This document shows, one piece after another, positions 16,732-25,836 of a stretch of 64,000 nucleotides of DNA. The stretch comes from an uncultured Acidimicrobiales bacterium (GTDB taxonomy: Bacteria > Actinomycetota > Acidimicrobiia > Acidimicrobiales > SHLQ01), in the NCBI GenBank assembly GCA_938038785.1, contig CALHTB010000061.1, positions 1-64,000 on the forward strand, written 5' to 3'. How positions within the stretch are numbered: the stretch's first letter is position 1; each line of letters begins with the position of its first letter. A program made the translations under genes and the position numbers. Under the pieces are notes generated by a model that searched no databases, was not told the DNA's origin, and worked only from the letters and a program-made list of their open reading frames with translations.

Positions 16732-19263
16732 TTATTGGCTGCTGATTGCAGCCAGAACGTTCATTGCTCCGGCCCGGCGGGCGGGAAGCAATGCGGCGAT
16801 CAGACCAGCGCCGGCAGCCACGGCCACCAATACCAGAATCTGGCCGACAGGAATCGAAATCGAACCTGCAAACGTATCGGGCAACGCTTCGACCGTGAGC
16901 CAGCCGAGGCCAATGCCCATGGCCACACCAAGAACCGCACCAAAGCCAGCAATGACAGCCGACTCGTAGCGGATCATACGGCGAACTCCTCGACCGCTCA
17001 TGCCAACCGCTCGCAGCAGTCCAATCTCTCGAGTCCGTTCGCTCACCGAAAGAGCCAGGGTGTTGGCGATGCCGATGAGGGCAATGATTACGGCGAGGGC
17101 GACGAGGGCGTTCATGACCGACAAGATCTGATCGACCAAGCCTTCGACACGTTCTTGGAACTGTGCCGACGTTTCGAGCTCGCCCTGCGGGTAGCGCTCG
17201 GCAAGTGCCTCGACTGCCGTAGTGGCGGTCGCCGAGTCGACACCGTTGGCCACGCTGAACGCCAGCCACAAATCGCTGGCCGTGACTCCAGCTCGATCAA
17301 ACACGTCGACATCGACGACCCAGTCCTGGGTGACGACGGCGTCGTTGTCGAAGATGGCCGACACGTTGAGCGTGGTGGCAACACCCGTCTCCAAGGTGAC
17401 ATCGATGGCATCCCCAACGGCGATCGCATCGAGGTCAGCTCGAGCTCGACTCACGAGCACCGAGTCGTCTGCGCCATCGATGGCTCCCTCGGTTACGTCG
17501 AGGTCGAACAGGGTGGGGAGATGCCCGAAGCGAGCAGCGATGACATCGACGATCTCGTCGTCGACCTGCATCTCGGCTACCCGGAAACCGGTGACAGCGT
17601 CGAACGTAGGGTCGGCGTCGATCTCTTCGACGATGGCGGTTGGGAACCCGGCCTCGGCTGCCTGGTCGGTCAGCAGATAGTCGGCGAGCATCGCTGTTTC
17701 GAGGTTCGAACCGATCTGCGACTTGATGGACTGGCCGACGACCAGCGCCATCGATACAACAGCCAATCCGATCATCAGCGCAGTGGCCGTCGTTGCGGTG
17801 CGGCCAGCCTGACGACGGGCGTTTCGAACGGCCAGGCTTCCGGGCATCCCGAGGCGCTCGAGCACCAACCCGAAACTGCTAGCAACGGGAGCCACCAGCC
17901 GAGGGCTAATCGTCGTGACCGCAACGAAGATCATGAGTGCACCAACACCCATCATGGTGAGCATGGCCGACGTCGAACCGTTGCCAGCCACACCGAGCCC
18001 GGCAATGACCATCCCGACAACGCCGAGGCACAGACCAGCAACAAGGCGAAGCGGGCCCGATTCAGTGCGGCCAGATTCTCCTGAGCGCAGGGCGGCGATA
18101 GCAGGAACCTGGGTGGCCTTGCGGGTGGGCCACCACGCTGCGATCAGCGTGACACCCAATCCAACGAGCAATGCAACGCCTATGGTTCGAGGAGCAACGG
18201 TCAGGTCATACTCAGGAAGCGTGACGCCGATAGCGGTGAACAACGCGGTGAGCCCAGTAGCGACGCCGATACCACCGGGGATACCGATCGCCGAGGCGAG
18301 TAGGCCAATTACGCCTGCTTCACCGAGTGCGCCCCTACGGAGTTGCTTTGCGTCGGCGCCAACCAGTCGGAGCAAACCCATCTCTCGGGTGCGCTGCTGC
18401 AAGACGATGGCGAAGGTGTTGCCGATGATGAAGATCGACACCAGCAAAGAAATGCCAGCGAATCCGAGCAACACGTACTGGATGATGTCGATCTGCGTGT
18501 TGAATTCGGCCGCAGTCTCATCGGCCAGCGATGCCTGCGTGAGCACGTCGAGCTCGGGAACTGCTGCCCGAATCGCAGCTTCTGCCCCAGCGAGATCAGC
18601 ACGTCCGCTGTTCGTCATAGCAATGGCGATGCTGTCGAAACCGACCGTGCCAAACAGCTGGTCGGTCTGGTCGGCGTTCATCGACATCAACGTCGCGCCG
18701 ACCGTGGCGTTGTCTTCGCCAAACTTCGTCAGCCCCGACAGCGTCAGCTCATGTCGGCCGGTTGACGATACGACCGTGTACGTGTCTCCAATAACGAAGC
18801 CATGCTTCGCGGCCGAGTCAAGGTCGATGACAAACTCATCGACCCCTGGCGGCGAGCCGTCGACCATGCTCAAGGGTGATAGGCCCGGAGCGTCCACCCA
18901 GCTGAAGGCCAGCTGCGGCGGTCCGTTGCTAGGAATCTCCTCGCCAGCAGCGGTGATGGGGCGAACCGAATTCTCCGGTGCCGAGGTCGACCCGATGGCC
19001 ATCGCTACACCGTCGACTGCTTGCAGTGTGGCGACGTCGTCATCGTCAAGAAACTCGGTCGAGCCAAACGTCTCGACCGGGCGGATCTCGAAGTCCGTTG
19101 AGGCAACGATGTCGGTGCTGAGATCGTTGAAGGTCTTGCGGAGTCCGTCACTGAGCACAAAGGCCGAGACGACGAAACTGACGGCGATGACCACGCCAAA
19201 CGTGGTCATGGCGAAGCGGCCCATGTTGGCCCGCAGGTTTCGGATGGTGAGTGTGCTGATCAT
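16732..19263 (-). CDS. ABC transporter permease, FtsX/MacB-like
   Basis: An 843-residue permease with two FtsX-type halves. An N-terminal helix (FGVVIAVSFVVSAFVLSDGL) precedes a MacB-like periplasmic domain, then helix clusters around residues 265-450; a second extracytoplasmic domain follows helix ATALMIGLAVVSMALVVG, and three helices end the protein (ALVALAVIIALIGIANTLALS, GFGAVLGVAMGIGLGW, ILVLVAVAAGAGLIAALLP). Each half carries the FtsX coupling phrase (RTREMGLLRLVGA, RTREIGLLRAVGM). It follows the ATPase gene by 33 bases. Such systems export lipids, peptides or antibiotics or act in envelope stress. No adaptor protein is adjacent. Confidence 0.9.
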   Translation of the reverse strand: MISTLTIRNLRANMGRFAMTTFGVVIAVSFVVSAFVLSDGLRKTFNDLSTDIVASTDFEIRPVETFGSTEFLDDDDVATLQAVDGVAMAIGSTSAPENSVRPITAAGEEIPSNGPPQLAFSWVDAPGLSPLSMVDGSPPGVDEFVIDLDSAAKHGFVIGDTYTVVSSTGRHELTLSGLTKFGEDNATVGATLMSMNADQTDQLFGTVGFDSIAIAMTNSGRADLAGAEAAIRAAVPELDVLTQASLADETAAEFNTQIDIIQYVLLGFAGISLLVSIFIIGNTFAIVLQQRTREMGLLRLVGADAKQLRRGALGEAGVIGLLASAIGIPGGIGVATGLTALFTAIGVTLPEYDLTVAPRTIGVALLVGLGVTLIAAWWPTRKATQVPAIAALRSGESGRTESGPLRLVAGLCLGVVGMVIAGLGVAGNGSTSAMLTMMGVGALMIFVAVTTISPRLVAPVASSFGLVLERLGMPGSLAVRNARRQAGRTATTATALMIGLAVVSMALVVGQSIKSQIGSNLETAMLADYLLTDQAAEAGFPTAIVEEIDADPTFDAVTGFRVAEMQVDDEIVDVIAARFGHLPTLFDLDVTEGAIDGADDSVLVSRARADLDAIAVGDAIDVTLETGVATTLNVSAIFDNDAVVTQDWVVDVDVFDRAGVTASDLWLAFSVANGVDSATATTAVEALAERYPQGELETSAQFQERVEGLVDQILSVMNALVALAVIIALIGIANTLALSVSERTREIGLLRAVGMSGRGVRRMIRYESAVIAGFGAVLGVAMGIGLGWLTVEALPDTFAGSISIPVGQILVLVAVAAGAGLIAALLPARRAGAMNVLAAISSQ

Positions 19264-19296
19264 GACGTTCTCCTGAGTGGTGGTGCGTGGTTGGGG

Positions 19297-20085
19297 TTAG
19301 TGACCGATGCGGCGCATGCGGTCGAGGACGAGGTCGGGCGTTGGTTCGAACAGCTCGTCAACGACACTTCCGTCGGCGAGAAAGAGGACTCGATCCGAGT
19401 AGCTGGCAGCGACCGGGTCGTGAGTCACCATGACGATCGTCTGGCCGAACTCGCGGACGGCCCGGCGCATGAATCCAAGGATCTCGGCACCTGTGCTGCT
19501 GTCGAGATTTCCGGTGGGCTCGTCGGCAAAGATGAGCTCTGGGCGGCCAGCAAGTGCCCGAGCCACCGCCACCCGTTGTTGTTGACCACCGGAAAGTTCG
19601 TTCGGTCGATGATCCATCCGGTCGGCGAGGCCGACGGCGCTCACCACTTCATCGAGCCATTCGGCATCGACTTTGCGACCAGCGAGAGCCCCGGGCAGCG
19701 TGATGTTCTCTTCGGCTGACAATGTCGGCACAAGGTTGAAGGCTTGAAAGATGAATCCGAGGCGATCACGACGAAGCTGAGTGAGTTGTTTCTCGCTCGC
19801 CTCGCTGATGTCGGAGTTGCCAACGACGACCCGACCATCGCTGAGACGGTCGAGCCCAGCCATACAGTGCATGAGGGTCGACTTGCCCGAGCCCGATGGG
19901 CCCATGATCGCCGTGAACTGACCGGCGGCAAAGTGCACGTCGACTGCGTTGAGTGCGACGACTCGCGTATCGCCCTCGCCGTAGATCTTCGTGGCGCCAT
20001 GTGCGGAAGCGGCGAAGTTCGACGCAGGTGCGGCGATGGTTTGAGGGGTGGACGTAGCTTTGGGGTTTCGGAGTGTGAGGTTCAT
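19297..20085 (-). CDS. ABC transporter ATP-binding protein, MacB/LolD type
   Basis: A 262-residue ATPase that would energise the FtsX-type permease downstream. Walker A is GPSGSGKST, the signature is LSGGQQQR, Walker B is LIFADEPTGNLDS, and the switch His is in VMVTHDP. The start at 20085 (MNLTLRNPK, preceded by GAAGG) is preferred over an in-frame start at 20148 because the extra residues are not family-like and would bring the start within 26 bp of the palindrome at 20174-20195. Confidence 0.9.
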   Translation of the reverse strand: MNLTLRNPKATSTPQTIAAPASNFAASAHGATKIYGEGDTRVVALNAVDVHFAAGQFTAIMGPSGSGKSTLMHCMAGLDRLSDGRVVVGNSDISEASEKQLTQLRRDRLGFIFQAFNLVPTLSAEENITLPGALAGRKVDAEWLDEVVSAVGLADRMDHRPNELSGGQQQRVAVARALAGRPELIFADEPTGNLDSSTGAEILGFMRRAVREFGQTIVMVTHDPVAASYSDRVLFLADGSVVDELFEPTPDLVLDRMRRIGH

Positions 20086-20173
20086 ACCTTCGACCGTACG
20101 GATCAGCCGATTTCGGGTCGTCAGGCCCAGTGATGATTGCGCCTCCACCGCAGGGAGGGCCTCTCGCAGCGCG

Positions 20174-20195
20174 GGGTCGTCCCAAGGGATGACCC
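20174..20195. promoter_or_regulatory. Palindromic operator shared with the two-component operon (site 1)
   Basis: GGGTCGTCCC and, two bases later, GGGATGACCC form a 22-bp palindrome with a single G-T type mismatch. It lies about 100 bp upstream of the ABC ATPase start and 57 bp upstream of the divergent PAS-kinase gene. A second copy of the same architecture lies upstream of the DesK/NarL operon (23317-23338). Confidence 0.6.
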
Positions 20196-20252
20196 GAGCA
20201 TCGAATCACGAGTGGTTGGTCGATCTCACAATCTGAGCATCATTCTGTAAGT

Positions 20253-21398
20253 ATGAATGTGAGCGATACACCAAGCCTTTGGGGAGATGTGGTGTTCGAA
20301 GACTCAACGAAGACGGCTGTGAACGACAGTGTCCTTGCGCGGGCATTTGATCGAGCGAAGATTGCGTTGTGCCTTATCGATAGCGACCTTTGCTACCTCT
20401 GGGTGAACGATGCGTTCGCCGAACTACTCCGCTATGAGCGGCGCGACTTGGTTGGACGTTCTCTCATCGAGATCACACACCCAGACGACGTCGACCTCGA
20501 TATCGACCTCTCCCAAAGAGTTTTTGACGGCACAATTCCCTACTTTTCAGCGCGCAAGCGATACCTCGGTGGCGATGGGTCGATCGTCGTCAGTGACCTG
20601 CTCGCAACAGTCGTACATACAGAAGACGGCACCGCTTTGGGTTTGGGCATTCAAACGGACGCAGCAAAGCTTGATCCAACGACACAACGCATCGAGACGT
20701 TGCAACGCTCGGCGGCCATTGGCCAGCTGACCGCCTCGGCGGTCCATGACATTCGCAACAGCCTTTCAGCCATTTCGCTTATCGGGGAGACCTTGCACAA
20801 CACCATCGGCTCGAGCGATGCGGTCGCTCTCCTACGCCACGAAGTTGAAGCATCCCAGGCGCTGCTCAGCTCGATCGCCACCTTCGCCCGACCACCTCAA
20901 CCCGAGCCTCCAACCGAAGCGCCGCTGCTGAGCGTCGGGGCGCTCGTCGACCAGACTCGGGCCCTGCTCAAGCTCATCGTGCCGTCGGGTACCCGACTGG
21001 ACATCGACCTTGAAGACGCGGCCCTGTTTCCCCACATCGAACCTCGAGAGTTTCAACAAGTTGTGATCAACCTTGTCCTCAACGCTCGTGATGCGATCGT
21101 TGGCGAGGGCGGCAGGATCCTTATCACCGCGGAACGCACCAAGGGCGACGAGAATTGCACTGACATTTGCGTTGCCGACAACGGAACTGGCATGTCTGCC
21201 GACGATCTCGAACGAGCCTTCGAGCCGTACTTCACCACCAAGGGGGAATCGGGCACTGGCCTCGGCCTGTCGATCTGCCGGGACATCGTCGAGCGTCACG
21301 GCGGTTCGCTATTCGTCGAGTCAACCCTGGGTCAGGGCACCAGCTTTAGAGTGAGACTGCCGGTCGCCTTCTTGCAACTGCCCGAGGCCAAGAGCTAG
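20253..21398 (+). CDS. PAS-domain sensor histidine kinase, NtrB-like, soluble
   Basis: A 381-residue cytoplasmic kinase with no membrane segment. A PAS domain covers about 28-135 (ALCLIDSDLCYLWVNDAFAELL, then GRSLIEITHPDD). The phosphoacceptor is H165 in AVHDIRNSLSA. The ATPase domain has the N-box (VVINLVLNARDAI), G1 (CVADNGTGM), F-box (FEPYFTTK) and G2 (GTGLGLSI). No response regulator is co-oriented with it; the neighbouring regulator at 21395 is convergent and has its own kinase. Its partner is therefore unknown. Confidence 0.88.
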   Translation: MNVSDTPSLWGDVVFEDSTKTAVNDSVLARAFDRAKIALCLIDSDLCYLWVNDAFAELLRYERRDLVGRSLIEITHPDDVDLDIDLSQRVFDGTIPYFSARKRYLGGDGSIVVSDLLATVVHTEDGTALGLGIQTDAAKLDPTTQRIETLQRSAAIGQLTASAVHDIRNSLSAISLIGETLHNTIGSSDAVALLRHEVEASQALLSSIATFARPPQPEPPTEAPLLSVGALVDQTRALLKLIVPSGTRLDIDLEDAALFPHIEPREFQQVVINLVLNARDAIVGEGGRILITAERTKGDENCTDICVADNGTGMSADDLERAFEPYFTTKGESGTGLGLSICRDIVERHGGSLFVESTLGQGTSFRVRLPVAFLQLPEAKS

Positions 21399-22063
21399 CG
21401 GAGCTCGCCCGGGCGGACCACGCCAGTCTCGTAGGCAGCCACGACCGCTTGCACCCGGTCGCGAACGCCGAGCTTCATCAGCACTCGACTGACGTGGGTC
21501 TTTACCGTGGTCTCGCCCAATATCAGCGACTCCGCGATCTCCTGGTTAGACAGCCCCTGGGCCATCAGTGCCCACACTTCAGATTCGCGGTTGGTCAATG
21601 AGTCCACCGCTTGGGTTGCGACAACGGGGTCGTCGGGAGTGTGTCGGGCAAACTCCTCGATCAGCGTCCGGGTGACCGACGGTGCGAGCAACGCCTCGCC
21701 ACCGGCGATGAGTCGAATCGCGCGGACCAACTCCTCGGTCGGGCTGTCCTTCAGCAAGAACCCGCTCGCTCCGGCTCGAATGGCGCCGTAGACGTAGTCG
21801 TCGAGGTCAAACGTGGTGAGCACCAGCACCTTGGTGTCGAGGTCGTCGTCCTCGGCAATGAGCCGTGTTGCTTCTAGCCCATCCATTTCTGGCATACGAA
21901 TATCCATCAGCACCACGTCCGGGCGAGCTCGCCGAACCTGTTCGACACCCTCACGTCCGTCCGAACCAATGCCGACAACTTCCATGTCGTCTTGGGCATC
22001 GAGAATCATCTCAAAGCCCGTGCGCATGAGTTGCTGGTCATCGACGATGCTTACACGAATCAT
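21395..22063 (-). CDS. NarL/LuxR-family response regulator
   Basis: A 222-residue response regulator. The receiver domain has the acidic pair in VDDQQ, the phosphorylation site D54 in VLMDIRMPEMDG, Thr in VLVLTTFD and Lys in GFLLKDSP. The LuxR-type helix-turn-helix is at about 155-215 (LTNRESEVWALMAQGLSNQE, then TTVKTHVSRVLMKL). It overlaps the kinase gene upstream by 4 bases. It is the best candidate to bind the shared palindrome at 20174 and 23317. Confidence 0.92.
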   Translation of the reverse strand: MIRVSIVDDQQLMRTGFEMILDAQDDMEVVGIGSDGREGVEQVRRARPDVVLMDIRMPEMDGLEATRLIAEDDDLDTKVLVLTTFDLDDYVYGAIRAGASGFLLKDSPTEELVRAIRLIAGGEALLAPSVTRTLIEEFARHTPDDPVVATQAVDSLTNRESEVWALMAQGLSNQEIAESLILGETTVKTHVSRVLMKLGVRDRVQAVVAAYETGVVRPGELR

Positions 22064-23262
22064 GTGGTCACCCTCGCAGCGAGCGGAAGTGTGGCATACA
22101 CGCCGTAGCCGCCGCCTGGCGTTGGACCGGAGCTAAAGGTGCCGTTGTAGATTTCGACCCGCTCACGCATTCCCCGCAAGCCATGCCCAGATCCCGCAGT
22201 CGACATTGATGCCGCAGCACCAAGTCCGTCATCGGTGACACTGATCGCAAGCTCGTCGCCCGTGCAATCGATAGTGGCCACGACCTTGACGGGTCGGCCA
22301 GCGTGTCGGAGCACGTTTGTCAGCGCTTCCTGCACGATGCGATAGCCGGTGAGCTCGACGCTCGGTGGCAGATCCGCGTGCTCGCCGGTAACCGAAAGCT
22401 CGAGTTCGACGCCCGCAACTTCGACCTGCTTGCGCAGTTCCTCGATATTGCCCAAGCCGGGCTGCGGTTCGAGTTCAAGATCGCTGTGTTCGTTGCGGAG
22501 CACTCCGAGCATGCGCCGCATGTCGTCGACCGAGGTGCGGCCGATGTTCTCAATTGTTTCAAGCACGTCGCGAGCCTTTGTCGGGTTCGTGTCGACCACA
22601 CTTTGTGCGGCCTGTGCCTGTACCACGACGGTGCTCATGCCGTGGGCGATAATGTCGTGCATCTCGCGCGCGATGCGGGTGCGTTCCTCGACCGCTGCGA
22701 GCGCAGCCTTGTTTTCCATGTCAGCTTCGAGCGCAGCAGCACGCTGCTCAAGTTGCTCCACATAGCGGCTTCGCTGGTACAACGCCTCGCCGATGGCGGC
22801 GAAGGTGCCATGGATAATGAAGATTCCCACGATGGCGATTGCGGGAAGGTCCTCGGTTGGTACGACAACGCCAAGAATCGCAATCGCGACGATGACGGTA
22901 AGACACGATGCGACCACTCGCCAGACTCGCTGGCGATCGTCGCCCCCGTGGCGAGTCGCAGCATAGAACAACAGCCACATCGCGGGCTCGGCGGTTCCCG
23001 GATAGTCGAGCACCCAGTAGGTGACCGTAAAGGCGACGCACGCCATGAGGGCCGGAAGAGGCTTGGTCCGGTACCAGAACACGCAGATCGCAGCGCCCCA
23101 CACGAGGAGATAGGCAAACCAGTCGGCGGCCCGCTCGCTCCCACCAAGGGGAACGCTTGCGGTGGCGATCGACCCGCCGATGCCCATGAACAGCACCCAA
23201 ACAATGCTCACAGCGCGCGAATGCGCATCTATCCAATCGCCGAGTCGCTGCTGTAAGTCCAT
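22060..23262 (-). CDS. DesK-type sensor histidine kinase (HisKA_3)
   Basis: A 400-residue membrane kinase. Roughly five hydrophobic helices fill residues 15-165 with little extracellular loop, as in intramembrane-sensing kinases. A coiled linker (VEQLEQRAAALEADMENKAA) leads to the HisKA_3 site H202 in AREMHDIIAHGMS. The HATPase domain has YRIVQEALTNVLRHA, VTDDGLG and GHGLRGMRERV. Together with the overlapping response regulator it forms a complete two-component system, of the type that often regulates ABC exporters in actinobacteria. Confidence 0.92.
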   Translation of the reverse strand: MDLQQRLGDWIDAHSRAVSIVWVLFMGIGGSIATASVPLGGSERAADWFAYLLVWGAAICVFWYRTKPLPALMACVAFTVTYWVLDYPGTAEPAMWLLFYAATRHGGDDRQRVWRVVASCLTVIVAIAILGVVVPTEDLPAIAIVGIFIIHGTFAAIGEALYQRSRYVEQLEQRAAALEADMENKAALAAVEERTRIAREMHDIIAHGMSTVVVQAQAAQSVVDTNPTKARDVLETIENIGRTSVDDMRRMLGVLRNEHSDLELEPQPGLGNIEELRKQVEVAGVELELSVTGEHADLPPSVELTGYRIVQEALTNVLRHAGRPVKVVATIDCTGDELAISVTDDGLGAAASMSTAGSGHGLRGMRERVEIYNGTFSSGPTPGGGYGVYATLPLAARVTT

Positions 23263-23316
23263 ACGTCGACCGTACCGCAGATCATCGATCTGGGAATCCG
23301 CCCTGTGAACGAACGA

Positions 23317-23338
23317 GGGTCATCCCTGCGGAGGACCC
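23317..23338. promoter_or_regulatory. Palindromic operator upstream of the two-component operon (site 2)
   Basis: GGGTCATCCC and, two bases later, CGGAGGACCC repeat the 10-2-10 layout of site 1; the left arm equals the reverse complement of the right arm of site 1. The centre is 65 bp upstream of the kinase start, which fits autoregulation. Confidence 0.55.
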
Positions 23339-23377
23339 AAGCGCTCTATCAGACCCTGCTCCATGGTTGACCCGGCG

Positions 23378-23620
23378 CTACGGCGTGGCCAACGAGGCGT
23401 CACCAAATTCGGCTTCGACCTCTGCTGGAATTTCGGCGAGGTCCACTTCGAGAAGGTCGTGAAGGTCGTCTTCGCCGGTGAGATCACGCTCGGCGGCGAG
23501 GGCGGTTTGCGCGGCGGCGCCTATCCATTCCGACACCGAGACTTCGCCCAATTTCGCAGCCTCGGCGACGCCTTCTGCGGTTTCAGGGTCGAGCTCGATG
23601 GTTAGTTCGGTATTCGCCAT
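23378..23620 (-). CDS. Small antitoxin-like protein, possibly ribbon-helix-helix
   Basis: An 80-residue acidic protein. The N-terminus (MANTELTIELDPETAEGV followed by SVSEWIGAAAQTAL) resembles a ribbon-helix-helix strand-helix-helix unit, and the acidic remainder (DDLHDLLEVDLAEIPAEVEAEF) resembles the toxin-binding tail of an antitoxin. No toxin gene is adjacent on either side. The ATG at 23620 was chosen because 35 upstream in-frame residues are Arg/Pro-rich and unlike the rest. It could be an orphan antitoxin or a simple regulator. Confidence 0.5.
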   Translation of the reverse strand: MANTELTIELDPETAEGVAEAAKLGEVSVSEWIGAAAQTALAAERDLTGEDDLHDLLEVDLAEIPAEVEAEFGDASLATP

Positions 23621-23733
23621 ACACCTCAGCATAGGTTCTAGGCGACGTTGACTTGGCCAGCCCCTTGGTGATTGACGACACTTGCGCCTGCCGTTGACCG
23701 GCGAGAGGCAACGGGCGGTTGTCAAAACGGCAA

Positions 23734-23761
23734 CTGCCGGTCGACCGAAGTCGACCGGCAG
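23734..23761 (-). terminator. Terminator of the pot operon
   Basis: A perfect 12-bp stem, CTGCCGGTCGAC with GTCGACCGGCAG, closes a tetraloop that reads TTCG on the minus strand, followed by TTGCCGTTTTG. A second hairpin (23763-23785, ACACGC-CCC with GGGCGTGT) sits between it and the potD stop codon. Confidence 0.75.
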
Positions 23762-23785
23762 TACACGCTCCCAATGAGGGCGTGT

Positions 23786-24979
23786 TTAGCCCTTTGCTTC
23801 GATAAAGGCGTCGCTGAAGTTGATCTCGAAATCTCCGGTGTCGGAAATGAACTCAAGCTTCGACGTATCGGTTGGGTACACGATTGGATCCTCAAGCACC
23901 TCAGGGTCGATGAACTCTTCGGATGCCGCGTTCGGGCTGGCGTAGAAGTTCCAGTTCGTCAACTGTGCTCCACGCTCGGCGTCGAGCAGGAAGTTGATGA
24001 ACGTGTGAGCGGTGCACGGATGCGGCGCATCCTTCGGGATCGCCATGTTGTCGACCCAACGGGTGCCGCCTTCGTCGGGAACGAAGTAGGAGTAGTTGCC
24101 TTCGGCCCCGTCGAACTGCACGATGAAGTTACCGCTGTAGCCGTGAGCCACCTGTGAATCACCAGTAACGAGCAGCTCGTCGTACTGATCGGAGTCGTAG
24201 GCAGCAACACGATCGGCCGCATCCTGAACAAGCTTCTTCGCTTCGTCGAGCTCGGCATCGCTCGTGGTGTTCAACGAGTATCCGAGGTACTTGAGCGCGG
24301 CGCCCATGGTCTCTCGCGGGTCGTTCAACAACGTGGCGTACGACCCAGCAAGGTTGTACTCGGCTGCGAGATCCGGATCGAAGATCAGGCCCCACGACTG
24401 TGGAACGTCTTCGCCGGTGACGTCAAGGTCGACACCGAGGCCGGTGGTTCCCCACTGGTACGGAGCGGTATAGGTCGCCGTTGGGTCGAACGGAAGACCC
24501 GAAGCGAACTCTGGCAACAGGTTGCCAATGTTCGGAATCGCGTCCTTGTTCAACGGCTGAAGATCGCCACTGTCGATCATGATCGACACCATGTAGTCCG
24601 ACGGCACGATGAAGTCGAAGCCCGACCCACCGGCCGACACGATTGGCTGCATGGCCTCGTTCGAGTCGTAGTTGTCCTCGGTGACCTCGACGCCGAACTC
24701 GGAGGCGAACGCGTCTTTCAAATCGGGATCCATGTACTCGGTCCAGTTGTAGATAGCGAGCGGACCATCGGTCTCGCCAGCTTCGCAATCAGCGGCAGAC
24801 CCCGCATCGCCACCGTCGGAGCCAGCGTCATCGGACCCAGCATCCTCGCTACCTCCGTCGTTGCTTGCATTTGTGGTCTCTGTGCTAGTTGATCCCCCGC
24901 ATGCAGCGGCGAACATCGCCAATGCAGCGAGTAGCGCCAGAAGACGCCTCTTTCTCAATTTCACTGTTTTCCCCTTCAC
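23786..24979 (-). CDS. potD: Polyamine ABC transporter substrate-binding lipoprotein (PotD/PotF type)
   Basis: A 397-residue exported lipoprotein. The signal ends AALAMFAAACGGS with the lipobox Cys, followed by an acidic Gly/Asp/Ser linker. The mature part begins LAIYNWTEYMDPDL, the classic PotD/PotF opening, and has FDFIVPSDYMVS. This protein would capture spermidine, putrescine or a related cation for the permeases encoded just upstream. It is the last gene of a potABCD string, 17 bases after potC, and is followed by a strong terminator. Confidence 0.92.
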   Translation of the reverse strand: MKGKTVKLRKRRLLALLAALAMFAAACGGSTSTETTNASNDGGSEDAGSDDAGSDGGDAGSAADCEAGETDGPLAIYNWTEYMDPDLKDAFASEFGVEVTEDNYDSNEAMQPIVSAGGSGFDFIVPSDYMVSIMIDSGDLQPLNKDAIPNIGNLLPEFASGLPFDPTATYTAPYQWGTTGLGVDLDVTGEDVPQSWGLIFDPDLAAEYNLAGSYATLLNDPRETMGAALKYLGYSLNTTSDAELDEAKKLVQDAADRVAAYDSDQYDELLVTGDSQVAHGYSGNFIVQFDGAEGNYSYFVPDEGGTRWVDNMAIPKDAPHPCTAHTFINFLLDAERGAQLTNWNFYASPNAASEEFIDPEVLEDPIVYPTDTSKLEFISDTGDFEINFSDAFIEAKG

Positions 24980-24996
24980 ATATTTCTTTCAGCGAT

Positions 24997-25836
24997 TTAT
25001 GTCGCCTGCCCACCCCTGGCGCGTTGGGCCAGCGATGACAACAGTACGAGCAGAATGGACGCAGCTAGCATCACCACCGAAACGGCGTTGATAAGCGGCG
25101 AGACGCCACGGCGGATAAGGCCGAAGACGTAGACCGGCAACGTGGTTGACCCCGGACCAGCCACAAACTGGGTGATGACGACGTCATCGAGCGACAGCGT
25201 AAGTGCGAGCAACCCGCCGCCGATCACGCCGGGGGCGATCAGTGGAAGCGTGATATGGCGGAAGGTTTGCCACTTCGAGGCATACAGATCTTGTGCGGCC
25301 TCTTCGAGTTTCTCGTTCATTCCCGAAAGGCGAGCTCGAACGACGATCGAAACAAAGCTGATGCTGAATGCGATGTGGCTGAGCGCAACGGTCGCGATGC
25401 CCTTCGACAGCTGAATGCCAAAGATCGAGTCGAGCAGACTGATGCCTTGGGTGAAGAAGAGCAGCATCATCACCGCCATGGTCACATCGGGCACAATCAC
25501 CGGCAGGTACAGCAGAGCGTCGAACACCCTCTGGCCGCGGAACCGAAACCGCTCGAGTGCCAGAGCTGCCATCGTGCCGAGAACTACCGAGATGAGCGTC
25601 GAGATGATAGCCACCCGGACCGACACGCCGAGCGCGTTTTGCACCTCGTCGTTCTGCCCGAACGCCCGATACCAGTCGAGCGTAAACCCACCCCAACGGC
25701 CAACGAGATCGTCATCACTGAACGAGTACAGCACCAGCAACGCAATTGGAGCGTAGAAGAAGGCGTAGACGAGCACGGCGTTAAGGCTCAGCGCCCAACG
25801 CGATGCGCCCCGGAGTTCTTTTTGGGTAGTACTCAT
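24997..25836 (-). CDS. potC: Polyamine ABC transporter permease (PotC type)
   Basis: A 279-residue permease with six predicted helices beginning VLVYAFFYAPIALLVLYSF. The EAA-type coupling loop reads LEEAAQDLYASKWQTFRHIT followed by LPLIAPGV. The ATG at 25836 overlaps the potB stop as TAATG, so an in-frame extension to 26529 is only read-through of potB sequence. It forms the channel with PotB. Confidence 0.93.
   Translation of the reverse strand: MSTTQKELRGASRWALSLNAVLVYAFFYAPIALLVLYSFSDDDLVGRWGGFTLDWYRAFGQNDEVQNALGVSVRVAIISTLISVVLGTMAALALERFRFRGQRVFDALLYLPVIVPDVTMAVMMLLFFTQGISLLDSIFGIQLSKGIATVALSHIAFSISFVSIVVRARLSGMNEKLEEAAQDLYASKWQTFRHITLPLIAPGVIGGGLLALTLSLDDVVITQFVAGPGSTTLPVYVFGLIRRGVSPLINAVSVVMLAASILLVLLSSLAQRARGGQAT

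Noticed and set aside
16735-19276. Very long plus-strand frames (about 450 codons each) opposite the ABC permease
   Set aside because: They mirror the FtsX-like coding sequence; residue composition is His/Arg/Asp or Ser/Thr-heavy and no domain is visible, while the minus frame has clear motifs.
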